This document shows positions 8,159 through 15,353 of a stretch of 16,022 nucleotides of DNA, piece by piece. Under the pieces are notes generated by a model, which saw only the letters and a list, made by a program, of their open reading frames with translations, was not told where the DNA came from and searched no databases. The number at the start of each line of letters is the position of its first letter. Position 1 is the stretch's first letter. Made by a program: the position numbers and the translations under genes. This DNA comes from UMGS172 sp045578845 (lineage in GTDB: Bacteria > Bacillota > Clostridia > Oscillospirales > Acutalibacteraceae). The DNA lies in NCBI GenBank assembly GCA_045578845.1, contig JAZNLA010000065.1, positions 1 through 16,022 of the forward strand. Direction: 5' to 3'.

Positions 8159-8183
8159 AATAAAAAATGACAGGAGGATGTTT

Positions 8184-9212
8184 ATGCCTGCAGATATAGC
8201 CATTGATTTGGGTACCTACAAAACTGTTCTTTACAGTTCAAATAAAATTTTGCTTAAACAGCCTACAGCAGCCGCTGTTGACAGTGAAACATGGGAGCCA
8301 ATTTATTTTGGTGAAAAAGCAAAAAGTATGCTTGGTAGGACTAATGAAAATATTGATATAGTATTTCCTATTCAAAATGGTATGATTGCTGACTATGACG
8401 TCGCTGAGCAGATGTTAACCGAATATATGAATGAGTCTATAGGCAAACACCTCATAAGACCGAGGGTTATTATTGCTATGCCCGAAGGTGCAAACTCAAT
8501 TCAACGCCGTTCGGTTTCCAATGTTGCCATAGCGGCAGGCGGCAGAAGGGTACAGGTTATTGATACCGGTGTTGCCGCGGCACTAGGCATGGGACTCGAT
8601 TTTCAGTCGCCCGGCGGCAGGCTTGTTGTAGACATAGGTGCTGGTGTTACCGATGTTGCGACATTGTCAGCGGGAGGAATTGTACAGTCGGCGTCTGAAC
8701 CTATAGGCTCGCTTGATTTTGACGATGCCATAATTAAATATGTCCGTAAAGAGTTTAATGTACTTATAGGCAGTCTTACCGCAGAGGAAATTAAAAAGCA
8801 AATCGGCTCTGTGGTACCTCGTAACGAGGAGGTAATTATAACCGCGAAAGGAAGAAATTTGTTCACGGGGTTACCTCAAATTTTTGAAATTTCATCAAGT
8901 GACGTTTATTCTGCTATGTACGATACAGCAATGCAAATTTGCGGCGTTATTAAGGCAGTTATCGAGCGTTCATCACCCGATGTTGTGGCCGATATTATGT
9001 CGCATAGAATAAATGTAGCGGGCGGCGGTGCATTGGTTAACGGCATGGAAGAACTGCTCTCGGAATATCTTTGCAGCGAAGTCAGAATTCACCGTGATGC
9101 AGAGCACTGTGTTGTAAAAGGTGCAATGGCGGCATTAAAACATCCTGAATTTTTTAAATTTACTGATTACCAACTTAAAAATATAGAAAACCTTATTGTG
9201 GAAAATGAGTAA
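8184..9212 (+). CDS. Divergent MreB/Mbl-like actin homologue
   Basis: A 342-residue bacterial actin, full length. Phosphate-1 loop DLGTYKTVLY (8-17), RPRVIIAMPEGA (92-103), phosphate-2 loop DIGAGVTDVATLS (150-162), IIKYVRKEFNVLIG and TAEEIKKQIGSV in subdomain IIA/IIB, KGRNLFTGLPQ, and adenosine motif VAGGGALVNGM (278-288). These place it with MreB rather than DnaK or FtsA. It departs from usual MreB: the canonical EEP before AAAIG reads DTG (127-129), GGGT reads GAGV, and GTANT reads GTYKT. Start chosen as ATG 8184, 6 bases after AGGAGG; ATG 8178 and TTG 8142 do not have usable ribosome sites. No mreC or mreD is adjacent. Role presumed to be membrane-associated filament scaffolding of wall synthesis, but the changed active site makes this uncertain. 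Confidence 0.88.
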   Translation: MPADIAIDLGTYKTVLYSSNKILLKQPTAAAVDSETWEPIYFGEKAKSMLGRTNENIDIVFPIQNGMIADYDVAEQMLTEYMNESIGKHLIRPRVIIAMPEGANSIQRRSVSNVAIAAGGRRVQVIDTGVAAALGMGLDFQSPGGRLVVDIGAGVTDVATLSAGGIVQSASEPIGSLDFDDAIIKYVRKEFNVLIGSLTAEEIKKQIGSVVPRNEEVIITAKGRNLFTGLPQIFEISSSDVYSAMYDTAMQICGVIKAVIERSSPDVVADIMSHRINVAGGGALVNGMEELLSEYLCSEVRIHRDAEHCVVKGAMAALKHPEFFKFTDYQLKNIENLIVENE

Positions 9213-9223
9213 TAAACTGTAAT

Positions 9224-9267
9224 TTTAGGGTAATAATAACCTAAATTTAATTTAGGAGGAATTTAGG
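9224..9267 (+). promoter_or_regulatory. Overlapping TTTAGG/CCTAAA inverted repeats at the rubrerythrin start
   Basis: CCTAAA (9240-9245) can pair either with TTTAGG upstream (9224-9229, loop of 10) or with TTTAGG downstream (9251-9256); the second pairing extends to CCTAAAT/ATTTAGG (9240-9246 with 9250-9256). A third TTTAGG lies at 9262-9267, just before the TTG start. The ribosome site AGGAGGA (9254-9260) overlaps the downstream arm. It could be a DNA operator or a weak RNA switch; function is inference. Confidence 0.45.
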
Positions 9268-9807
9268 TTGGAATTTAAAAAAAGTAAGACATATGCAAAT
9301 TTAATGGCAGCATTTGCGGGTGAAAGTCAAGCACGTAATAAGTACACCTTTTACGCTCAAGAGGCTGATAAAAACGGTTACCGCCAAATCGGTAAGATTT
9401 TTACCGAAACAGCAGATAATGAGCGAGCACATGCCGAAATTTGGTTTAAACTTTTGCATGATAACAGTATGCCTGATACTGTAGACGGTCTTTTAGATGC
9501 CGCCGCTGGTGAATGGTATGAATTCAGTGACATGTATAAAAAATTTGCCGAAGAAGCTGAAGAAGAAGGGTATAAGGATATAGCCTTTTTATTTAATTCT
9601 GTTGGCAAAATTGAAAAAGAACACCATGACCGATTTGCAAAACTTGCCGAAAATATTAAGCAGGGAATTGTCTTTAAGCGTGACGGGATTAAACTTTGGA
9701 TTTGTACAAATTGCGGTAATATTTATGTAGCGGAAAGTGCCCCTAATGTATGTCCTGTTTGTAAGGTTCCGCAGTCATATTTTGAAATAAAGCCGGAAAA
9801 TTATTAA
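9268..9807 (+). CDS. rbr: Rubrerythrin
   Basis: A non-haem diiron peroxidase of 179 residues that reduces hydrogen peroxide in the cytoplasm of anaerobes. The N-terminal ferritin-like four-helix domain shows GES (E19), NERAHA (E52 and H55), EWYEFSDMY...FAEEAEEEGY, and IEKEH (E116, H119), the diiron ligands. The C-terminal rubredoxin-like domain has CTNC (146-149) and CPVC (162-165), which bind the single iron for electron entry. Start is TTG at 9268, supported by AGGAGGA (9254-9260) exactly 7 bases upstream and by the canonical N-terminus (KKSKTYANLMAAFAGESQARNKY). It follows the MreB-like gene by 55 bases without a visible terminator. Inverted repeats at its start suggest regulation. All key residues are present. 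Confidence 0.95.
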   Translation: MEFKKSKTYANLMAAFAGESQARNKYTFYAQEADKNGYRQIGKIFTETADNERAHAEIWFKLLHDNSMPDTVDGLLDAAAGEWYEFSDMYKKFAEEAEEEGYKDIAFLFNSVGKIEKEHHDRFAKLAENIKQGIVFKRDGIKLWICTNCGNIYVAESAPNVCPVCKVPQSYFEIKPENY

Positions 9808-9822
9808 ATTTTAAAAAAATGC

Positions 9823-9851
9823 TTGCATTTTGGAAACATTTGTGATATTAT
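9823..9851 (+). promoter_or_regulatory. Promoter for rplS
   Basis: TTGCAT (9823-9828), a 17-base spacer and TATTAT (9846-9851), with an extended -10 TG at 9843-9844. The predicted start is near 9858. The -35 box lies in the perfect dyad AAAATGC-TT-GCATTTT (9816-9831). Confidence 0.7.
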
Positions 9852-9857
9852 ACTTTA

Positions 9858-9985
9858 GCATTTGATTTCGTCGGGTTCCTTACCGATGGGTTTGATGCCG
9901 TTTAACGACACCAAAGCGGGTAGTCCTCTGCCTTTCCAAAACATTTGAGTTCGGGCTATAAAGGTTATGAATGCTTGAAAATTTT
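9858..9985 (+). ncRNA. Structured 5' leader of rplS, candidate L19 leader
   Basis: Non-coding leader of about 140 bases between the promoter and the L19 start, more G+C-rich than the surrounding intergenic DNA. Visible helices: GCAT (9858-9861) with ATGC (9895-9898) enclosing CGTCGG (9869-9874) with CCGATG (9883-9888, one wobble); then GGTAG (9919-9923) with CTGCC (9928-9932) around TCCT. L19 leaders are known cis-regulatory RNAs in Firmicutes at this position; a match to their consensus cannot be tested here. Confidence 0.5.
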
Positions 9986-10000
9986 AAGGAGGAAATTAAA

Positions 10001-10342
10001 ATGGATTTCGTTAAGTCAATTTCTGCCGGAATGCTTAAAACAGAAGTTCCGGAAATCAAAATCGGCAGCACCGTTCGTGTTCACGTAAGAATAACCGAAG
10101 GTGACAAGTCGAGAATTCAGGTTTTTGAAGGCACAGTTATCGCTAAAAACAATAGCGGTATTGCTGAAACCTTTACCGTTCGCCGCGTTTCTTACGGCGT
10201 AGGTGTTGAGCGTGTATTCCCCGTTCATTCACCTAACGTTGATAAGGTTGAAACCGTTAGAAACGGTCGCGTTCGCAGAGCAAAACTTTACTATCTCCGT
10301 GATAGAGTCGGTAAGGCTGCTAAGGTTAAGGAAAAAATCTGA
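10001..10342 (+). CDS. rplS: 50S ribosomal protein L19
   Basis: A 113-residue ribosomal protein at the 30S-50S interface. The sequence follows the family from end to end: VPEIKIGSTVRVHVRITEGDKSRIQVFEG, then SGIAETFTVRRVSYGVGVERVFPVHSP, then GRVRRAKLYYLRDRVGKAAKVKE. ATG 10001 is chosen because AAGGAGG (9986-9992) lies 8 bases upstream and the protein then begins at the usual family N-terminus (about 15 residues before the conserved PE). An in-frame ATG at 9971 would prepend MLENFKEEIK and read through the ribosome site. It has its own promoter and leader and a strong terminator. trmD, often upstream of rplS in Firmicutes, is not here; rubrerythrin takes that place. Confidence 0.97.
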   Translation: MDFVKSISAGMLKTEVPEIKIGSTVRVHVRITEGDKSRIQVFEGTVIAKNNSGIAETFTVRRVSYGVGVERVFPVHSPNVDKVETVRNGRVRRAKLYYLRDRVGKAAKVKEKI

Positions 10343-10373
10343 TAGTAAACACATATTTTGTGTTAAATTTCGG

Positions 10374-10413
10374 GAAGAAAACGAGAAAATATCTTGTTTT
10401 CTTCTCTTTTTTT
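10374..10413 (+). terminator. Rho-independent terminator after rplS
   Basis: Arms 10374-10386 and 10392-10404 form a 13-bp stem with one G-T wobble around a 5-base loop, followed by TCTTTTTTT (10405-10413). It separates rplS from lepB. Confidence 0.9.
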
Positions 10414-10422
10414 ATGTATACT
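10395..10422 (+). promoter_or_regulatory. Weak candidate promoter for lepB
   Basis: TTGTTT (10395-10400), a 16-base spacer and TATACT (10417-10422), overlapping the 3' arm of the rplS terminator. Some start is needed here if that terminator is efficient; the box match is only moderate, and terminator readthrough is the alternative. Confidence 0.35.
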
Positions 10423-10458
10423 AATAATGTATTTGTGTGTAAAAGAAGGTGTGTTTGT

Positions 10459-11070
10459 TTGGAACAAAAGGAAAATGATATTTTGGGTGACGATGATTTT
10501 CATGTTAAACCTGCCCGTTCCTTTTGGCATGAGATTTACGAGTGGATAGATAGTGCCGTTATTACCGTTATGTGTCTGCTAGTAATCTTGACTTTTGTTG
10601 TAAGACAGGTCAGAATTGACGGCAGTTCTATGGAAAATACTCTGTTTAATAATGACAGAGTTGTTGTTTCAGATGTGTTTTATACGCCTAAATACGGTGA
10701 TATTGTTGTTATATCAAGTGAAGTTTACGATAATGTACCGATAATTAAAAGGGTTATTGCCGTTGGCGGTGAATGGGTTGATATAAAAGACGGAAATGTT
10801 TATGTGGGCAAAAGTAGGGATAATATGAAATCAAAGGGAAGTGAGTTTATTGATAATAAATACACTGATCCTGTTTTATCGGACGGTTTTTACGGTGAAC
10901 AAAATTATCCTCTTTTAGTGCCTGACGGTTATGTTTTTGTACTGGGTGATAATCGTGCTGTATCTCTTGACAGCCGCACTTTGGCGGTAGGACTTATTGA
11001 TGAAAGACAGATTTTAGGTAAGGCATTTTATAGGGTTTTCCCGTTCGACAGTATCAGCAAATTAAATTAA
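10459..11070 (+). CDS. lepB: Signal peptidase I
   Basis: A membrane-anchored serine protease that removes signal peptides on the outer face of the cytoplasmic membrane. The TTG start gives 203 residues: a charged cytoplasmic N-terminus, one transmembrane helix (about 32-50), then box B IDGSSMENTL with nucleophile S57, box C/D with general base K97 in PIIKRVIAVGGE, and box E LGDNRAVSLDSR (162-173). This is the short Gram-positive type. AAGGTG (10446-10451) lies 7 bases before TTG 10459. Upstream in-frame ATGs (10414 and 10360) would place the start in the rplS terminator and lack a ribosome site. It heads the lepB-rbgA-rnhB-yraN run. Gene identity is firm; the start codon is less so. Confidence 0.92.
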   Translation: MEQKENDILGDDDFHVKPARSFWHEIYEWIDSAVITVMCLLVILTFVVRQVRIDGSSMENTLFNNDRVVVSDVFYTPKYGDIVVISSEVYDNVPIIKRVIAVGGEWVDIKDGNVYVGKSRDNMKSKGSEFIDNKYTDPVLSDGFYGEQNYPLLVPDGYVFVLGDNRAVSLDSRTLAVGLIDERQILGKAFYRVFPFDSISKLN

Positions 11071-11084
11071 ATGACGGAGTTAAC

Positions 11085-11948
11085 ATGAGCGAAATTCAAA
11101 ATATCCAATGGTTCCCGGGACATATGAAAAGGACCGAACGGCAGATTACGGCGAGTTTATCACTTGTAGATGCCGTTGCGGAAATTGTTGACGCAAGAAT
11201 ACCTCAAAGCAGCCGTAATCCCGCTTTGTCGGAACTGCTCGGTGATAAACCGAGACTTATTCTTTTAAATAAATGTGATATAGCCGATAAATCGGCAACC
11301 GATAGGTGGATAAATTATTTCAAAAAACAAAATATTTCGGCAATACCGCTTGACTGCAAAACAGGTAAAGGTGTTGAAAATTTTGTTAAAGCGGTAAAAA
11401 CATTGCTCGCCGATAAATTGGAAGCGTTTGAAAAAAAAGGCATGATAGGTAAACCGCTGCGTGTTATGGTTGTTGGTATTCCAAATGTCGGTAAATCATC
11501 TTTTATAAACCGAATTTCCAAGTCGGCTAAGGCAAAGGTTGCCGATAAACCCGGTGTGACAAGGGGTAATCAATGGTTTAAAATTGATGACCGACTTGAA
11601 CTTTTGGATACACCCGGTGTTTTGTGGCCTAAATTTGACGATGCGTCAGTCGGAGAAAAACTTGCGTTTACGGGTGCCGTAAAGGATAATGTTATTGATG
11701 TTGAACTGCTTGCCGTAAGGCTCTTGGAACATATGTCAGTGGAATATCCAGAAAACCTAACCGTTCGTTATAAGGTCGAAAATCCTACAGAATATGAGGC
11801 GTATGATTTACTTGCCGAAATAGGCAAAAAAAGAGGTATGATGATAAGAGGCGGCGAGGTTGATACTGAGCGTGCCGCTATTATGTTACTTGATGAATAC
11901 AGAGGCGGAAAATTAGGTTTTATAACCTTAGAAATGCCGGAGGAATAA
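11085..11948 (+). CDS. rbgA: Ribosome biogenesis GTPase RbgA (YlqF)
   Basis: A circularly permuted GTPase needed for late 50S subunit maturation, cytoplasmic. 287 residues, normal length. Motifs occur in the permuted order G4-G5-G1-G2-G3: NKCD (62-65), the CKTGKG segment as G5, GIPNVGKSS (131-139), GVTRGNQW (157-164) and DTPG (175-178). The N-terminal IQWFPGHMKRTERQI is the YlqF signature, and the C-terminal helical domain, about 200-287, contains KKRGMMIRGGEVDTERAA. GACGGAG at 11073-11079 lies upstream of the ATG. It starts 14 bases after lepB and 3 bases separate its stop from rnhB. Neighbourhood with rplS is meaningful because RbgA acts in 50S assembly, and the rplS-rbgA-rnhB order is conserved in Bacillus. 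Confidence 0.95.
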   Translation: MSEIQNIQWFPGHMKRTERQITASLSLVDAVAEIVDARIPQSSRNPALSELLGDKPRLILLNKCDIADKSATDRWINYFKKQNISAIPLDCKTGKGVENFVKAVKTLLADKLEAFEKKGMIGKPLRVMVVGIPNVGKSSFINRISKSAKAKVADKPGVTRGNQWFKIDDRLELLDTPGVLWPKFDDASVGEKLAFTGAVKDNVIDVELLAVRLLEHMSVEYPENLTVRYKVENPTEYEAYDLLAEIGKKRGMMIRGGEVDTERAAIMLLDEYRGGKLGFITLEMPEE

Positions 11949-11951
11949 TAA

Positions 11952-12560
11952 ATGCCGGACTATTCATATGAACAAAAGGCGATTTTAAACGGATACAAAC
12001 TTGTTTGCGGTGTAGACGAGGCGGGTAGAGGTCCTTTGGCCGGTCCCGTATGTGCCGCAGCGGTTATCTTGCCCGAAGGGTTATACATAGAAGGCTTGAA
12101 CGACTCGAAAAAATTAACCGAAAAGAAGCGAGAAGTCCTCTTTGATATAATCAAAGAAAAGGCTGTAAGTTACTCGGTTGCTTTCGGAAGTGTTGAAGAA
12201 ATCGAAGAATTTAATATTTTAAATGCTACATTTTTAGCCATGAACCGTGCAATTAAAGGCTTAGATGTTAAACCCGATTTTGCCCTTATAGACGGTAACC
12301 GTGTCCCGAAAAGTATTACTGTACCGTGTGAAACGGTTATTAAAGGGGATTCGTTTGCTTGTTCAATAGCGGCGGCATCGGTGCTTGCCAAGGTTACTCG
12401 TGACCGACTTATGGAAACGTATACAAAAGAATATCCTGAATACGGATTCGATAAACATAAAGGTTACGGTACGGCACTGCATTATGAGGCGGTATCAAAG
12501 TATGGACTTTGTCCTGTTCACCGCCCGTCATTTTTTAAAAAGTATTTTGAGGGAAAATGA
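11952..12560 (+). CDS. rnhB: Ribonuclease HII
   Basis: Cleaves RNA in RNA-DNA hybrids and at single ribonucleotides misincorporated in DNA. 202 residues, the core size without the extra N-terminal domain of longer Bacillus enzymes. Active-site carboxylates by family alignment: D22 and E23 in VDEAGRGPLAGPV, D114 in LIDGN and D132 in IKGDSF. The other family blocks are NDSKKLTEKKR, SIAAASVLAKVTRDR, YGFDKHKGYGT and HRPSF near the end. GGAGG (11939-11943) is 8 bases before the ATG. The stop almost touches yraN, as is common for this gene pair. Confidence 0.97.
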   Translation: MPDYSYEQKAILNGYKLVCGVDEAGRGPLAGPVCAAAVILPEGLYIEGLNDSKKLTEKKREVLFDIIKEKAVSYSVAFGSVEEIEEFNILNATFLAMNRAIKGLDVKPDFALIDGNRVPKSITVPCETVIKGDSFACSIAAASVLAKVTRDRLMETYTKEYPEYGFDKHKGYGTALHYEAVSKYGLCPVHRPSFFKKYFEGK

Positions 12561-12561
12561 T

Positions 12562-12939
12562 ATGGGGTTAACTACCGAAATCGGTAACGCAGGGGAAACT
12601 TTTGTTGCCGAATTTTTGCGAAAAAAGGGATTTATAATATCTGCAAGGAACTATCGCTCGCGTTTTGGCGAAGTTGATGTTATTGCGGAAAATAATGAAT
12701 TGATACTTTTTGTTGAGATCAAAACCCGTTCGGAAAATACGAAGATTTCCCCTAAAGAGTTTGTCGATAAAAACAAACAAAGGAAAATTATTTCAACTGC
12801 CGGCATATATTTGCAGTGTAATACCGCAGGATTGCAACCGAGATTTGATGTTGCAGAAGTTTTTGTGTCAAGTGACGGCAAAATGCGGCTTAATTACATA
12901 GAAAATGCATTTGGGACTGACGGATTTGAATTTTTTTGA
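12562..12939 (+). CDS. yraN: YraN/UPF0102 family protein, nuclease-like fold
   Basis: A 125-residue protein of the UPF0102 family, which has a PD-(D/E)XK endonuclease-like fold; the biological role remains unclear, and DNA processing is suggested by its linkage to rnhB. Conserved features: GNAGETFVAEFLRKKGF at the N-terminus, RNYRSRFGEVDVIA with E37 and D39, LILFVEIKTR with E52 and K54 as the putative metal-site E-x-K, and the Asp in the RFDVAEV segment. ATG 12562 follows rnhB by 1 base and GAGGG (12549-12553) is 8 bases upstream. The frame is open further left inside rnhB, but the family N-terminus begins here. Confidence 0.9.
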   Translation: MGLTTEIGNAGETFVAEFLRKKGFIISARNYRSRFGEVDVIAENNELILFVEIKTRSENTKISPKEFVDKNKQRKIISTAGIYLQCNTAGLQPRFDVAEVFVSSDGKMRLNYIENAFGTDGFEFF

Positions 12940-13822
12940 CCTGCACTCGGATACGTTATCAAGAATTTATGATGAAAATTTAAAGGTGAATAGTAATCTG
13001 CTCGCGGTAAACAGTGAAAATCTTAATATTTTCAAAAATACCGTAACGCAGTTTGCAGTATTTTTAAAAGGGACTGAACAAAACCCCGAAAATAGGTTTT
13101 TAAGTGTTTTAAATAACGGCATAACCCAACTCAAAAGTAATAATATATCTATAGTAAAAACTGCCGATGACCTGAATATTTCGGGACATAAATGCTTACT
13201 TGCACTTGAGGGCGGTTGTTTTATATCAAGTGAACGGGATGTAGAAAATTTATATAAATTAGGAGTGAAAACCGTATCTCTTACTTGGAATTACGATACT
13301 TTTCTTGCGGGCGGAGCGTTGGAAGACGGAAATTTAACCGATAAAGGAAAAGAGATAATAAAAGCACTTAATAAATATAACATGGTGCTTGATGTTTCAC
13401 ACCTGAACCGTAAGAGTTTCTTTGAGGCTGTTCTCTTAGCCGAAAATGTGGTTGCTACACATTCGGGGTTAGATGCTGTAACGAGGCACAAAAGAAATCT
13501 TACCGACCAACAGTTGGATATATTAAAAGAAAAATCGGGGGTTGTTGGAATACCGTTTTATCCCGAATTTATAGGTTCAGATGTTTTTGACGGTTTTTTT
13601 TGTACAGTTGACATATTTTTGGAAAAAGGTATGTTACAAAATACGGCTATCGGCAGTGATTTTGACGGGGCAGATATGGGTGATGAACTTAAAACTGTAG
13701 CCGATGTTTTAAAATTAATCGAAAAAACCACCGAAAAGTACGGAAAATCGGTTGCGGATAAGATATTTTTTGAAAATTCTAATAATTTTTACACTAAGGT
13801 TTTGACAAATCATAATTTATGA
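12905..13822 (+). CDS. Dipeptidase, peptidase family M19 (renal dipeptidase-like)
   Basis: A binuclear zinc dipeptidase of about 305 residues hydrolysing dipeptides, including D-containing ones in some members; cytoplasmic, with no signal peptide. Zinc ligands by family alignment: H14 and D16 in FDLHSDTL, E102 in ALEGG, H166 in LDVSHL and H186 in ATHSG. Further hallmarks are RHKRNLTDQQL and IGSDFDG (249-255). Slightly shorter than many family members (about 310-330). The start is uncertain: ATG 12905 overlaps yraN by 35 bases and has no clear ribosome site; TTG at 12911 or 12926 would still keep the HSD motif. Coupled translation from yraN is likely. Its stop lies within the promoter of thrC. 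Confidence 0.88.
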   Translation: MHLGLTDLNFFDLHSDTLSRIYDENLKVNSNLLAVNSENLNIFKNTVTQFAVFLKGTEQNPENRFLSVLNNGITQLKSNNISIVKTADDLNISGHKCLLALEGGCFISSERDVENLYKLGVKTVSLTWNYDTFLAGGALEDGNLTDKGKEIIKALNKYNMVLDVSHLNRKSFFEAVLLAENVVATHSGLDAVTRHKRNLTDQQLDILKEKSGVVGIPFYPEFIGSDVFDGFFCTVDIFLEKGMLQNTAIGSDFDGADMGDELKTVADVLKLIEKTTEKYGKSVADKIFFENSNNFYTKVLTNHNL

Positions 13823-13830
13823 TGTAGAAT
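13802..13830 (+). promoter_or_regulatory. Strong promoter for thrC
   Basis: A perfect TTGACA (13802-13807), a 17-base spacer and TAGAAT (13825-13830). The -35 and most of the spacer lie in the last codons of the dipeptidase gene. The predicted start near 13837 gives a leader of about 26 bases, too short for a T-box or attenuator. Confidence 0.75.
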
Positions 13831-13862
13831 GACAAGGATAATTCTTAAAAGGGGAATTTTAA

Positions 13863-15350
13863 ATGTTTTATACAAGTACAAGAGATGCATCGGTAAAGGT
13901 TACATCGGCTGTGGCCATTTCAAAGGGTATTTCGGAAGACGGCGGACTTTTTGTTCCCGAAAGTATACCCACCTTAACTGAAAATGATTTTAAGTCTTTG
14001 GCTGGTCTTGATTACATAGGCAGAGCCAAGGCTGTTTTAAGTCTTTTTTTGGATGATTTTACAGACAACGAACTTGATTATTGCTTAAACGGTGCTTATA
14101 ACGGTACATTTGACGGTAACAAACCTGCACCGCTTGTTAATTTAGAAGATAATAAATATATTTTAGAGTTGTGGCACGGTCCTACCTGTGCTTTTAAGGA
14201 TTTGGCACTTCAACTGTTACCTTTCTTGCTTACTACTGCCGCCAAAAAGGTCGGCAAGGGCAAGTCGGTTATACTTGTTGCAACATCGGGTGATACAGGT
14301 AAGGCGGCTTTGGAAGGTTTTTGTGACGTTGACAATACCGAAATAATAGTTTTCTATCCCGTCAGCGGTGTCAGTCCCATGCAAAAACTTCAAATGGATA
14401 CCCAAAAAGGTAAAAATGTCTGCGTTTGTGCTATAAAAGGCAATTTTGATGATGCACAAAGCGGTGTTAAGAAGATATTTACCGACAGTGCTTTAAAACA
14501 AAAATTACAGGATAACGGTATGGAATTTTCGAGTGCCAACTCGATTAACTGGGGCCGACTTGTTCCGCAGATTGTTTATTATGTATCGTCTTACTGTGAA
14601 CTTTTAAATAAGGGCGAAAATCTTGAAGGCGGTTTCAATGTCGTTGTTCCTACCGGTAACTTTGGTAATATTTTAGCCGCTTATTATGCTAAATGTATGG
14701 GTGTTCCCATAAATAAACTTATTTGTGCATCTAACGCAAATAATGTTCTTACCGATTTTATCAACACAGGTGTGTATGATAGAAACAGAGATTTTTATAC
14801 CACTATGTCACCGTCTATGGATATTCTTATTTCAAGTAACTTAGAGCGTATGATGTATCACCTTTCGGGTAATGATGCAATATTTACCGCAAAAATTCAA
14901 AAAGACCTTGCAGAAACAGGGGTATTTAAAATAAATGATGAGATTTTAAGTAAACTTAAAGGTCTTTATTTCGGCGGTTGCTGTGATGATAACGGCACAC
15001 TTGATACAATTAAGGCGACTTTTGATAAAAAGAATTATCTTTGCGATACCCATACCGCCGTTGCAGTTTCGGTTATGGATAAGTATTTAAGCGAAACAGG
15101 GGATAAATTACCTGTAGTTGTGGCTTCTACCGCAAGCCCATATAAGTTCTCGGCGTCTGTTTTAAAGGCCGTAGCACCCGAAAAATGCTCGTCTGACGAG
15201 TTTAAAATGGTCGACGATTTAAGTAACGCAACCAAAACTACAGTTCCCGCACCTATTGCGGCTTTGAAAAATGCCACACCTCGTTTTAATAACGTTTGCG
15301 AAAAACAGAATATGGCAGACTTCGTATTGGATTTTCTTAAAATAAAGTAA
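13863..15350 (+). CDS. thrC: Threonine synthase
   Basis: A PLP enzyme converting O-phospho-L-homoserine to L-threonine, the last step of threonine synthesis. 495 residues, the long E. coli/fungal-type form rather than the shorter Bacillus type. Motifs: YTSTRD and ISKGISEDGGLFVPE at the N-terminus; LELWHGPTCAFKDLALQ with PLP lysine K112; ATSGDTGKAALEGF; the phosphate-binding PTGNFGNILAAYYAK; and HTAVA near the C-terminus. AAAAGGGG (13847-13854) precedes the ATG. It has its own promoter and terminator, so it is monocistronic. hom and thrB are not in the window. Confidence 0.95.
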   Translation: MFYTSTRDASVKVTSAVAISKGISEDGGLFVPESIPTLTENDFKSLAGLDYIGRAKAVLSLFLDDFTDNELDYCLNGAYNGTFDGNKPAPLVNLEDNKYILELWHGPTCAFKDLALQLLPFLLTTAAKKVGKGKSVILVATSGDTGKAALEGFCDVDNTEIIVFYPVSGVSPMQKLQMDTQKGKNVCVCAIKGNFDDAQSGVKKIFTDSALKQKLQDNGMEFSSANSINWGRLVPQIVYYVSSYCELLNKGENLEGGFNVVVPTGNFGNILAAYYAKCMGVPINKLICASNANNVLTDFINTGVYDRNRDFYTTMSPSMDILISSNLERMMYHLSGNDAIFTAKIQKDLAETGVFKINDEILSKLKGLYFGGCCDDNGTLDTIKATFDKKNYLCDTHTAVAVSVMDKYLSETGDKLPVVVASTASPYKFSASVLKAVAPEKCSSDEFKMVDDLSNATKTTVPAPIAALKNATPRFNNVCEKQNMADFVLDFLKIK

Positions 15351-15353
15351 TTG

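Noticed and set aside
9816..9831. AAAATGC-TT-GCATTTT as a terminator for rubrerythrin
   Set aside because: The arms are short and A+T-rich, the centre is tiny, and only four T follow; it overlaps a good -35 box, so I treat it as a promoter-linked dyad.
9971..10000. Upstream ATG that would lengthen L19 by ten residues
   Set aside because: It would translate through the AAGGAGG site at 9986-9992, and the L19 family N-terminus fits ATG 10001.
10360..10458. Longer lepB reading frame from ATG 10360 or 10414
   Set aside because: Those starts fall in or at the T-run of the rplS terminator and lack a ribosome site; the extra residues do not resemble a signal peptidase N-terminus.
12385..12561. Leftward extension of the yraN frame inside rnhB
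   Set aside because: This segment is out-of-frame rnhB coding sequence; the YraN family begins at the ATG at 12562.
13823..13862. T-box or amino-acid riboswitch ahead of thrC
   Set aside because: The leader after the predicted start is only about 26 bases, too short for such elements, and no terminator hairpin is present.
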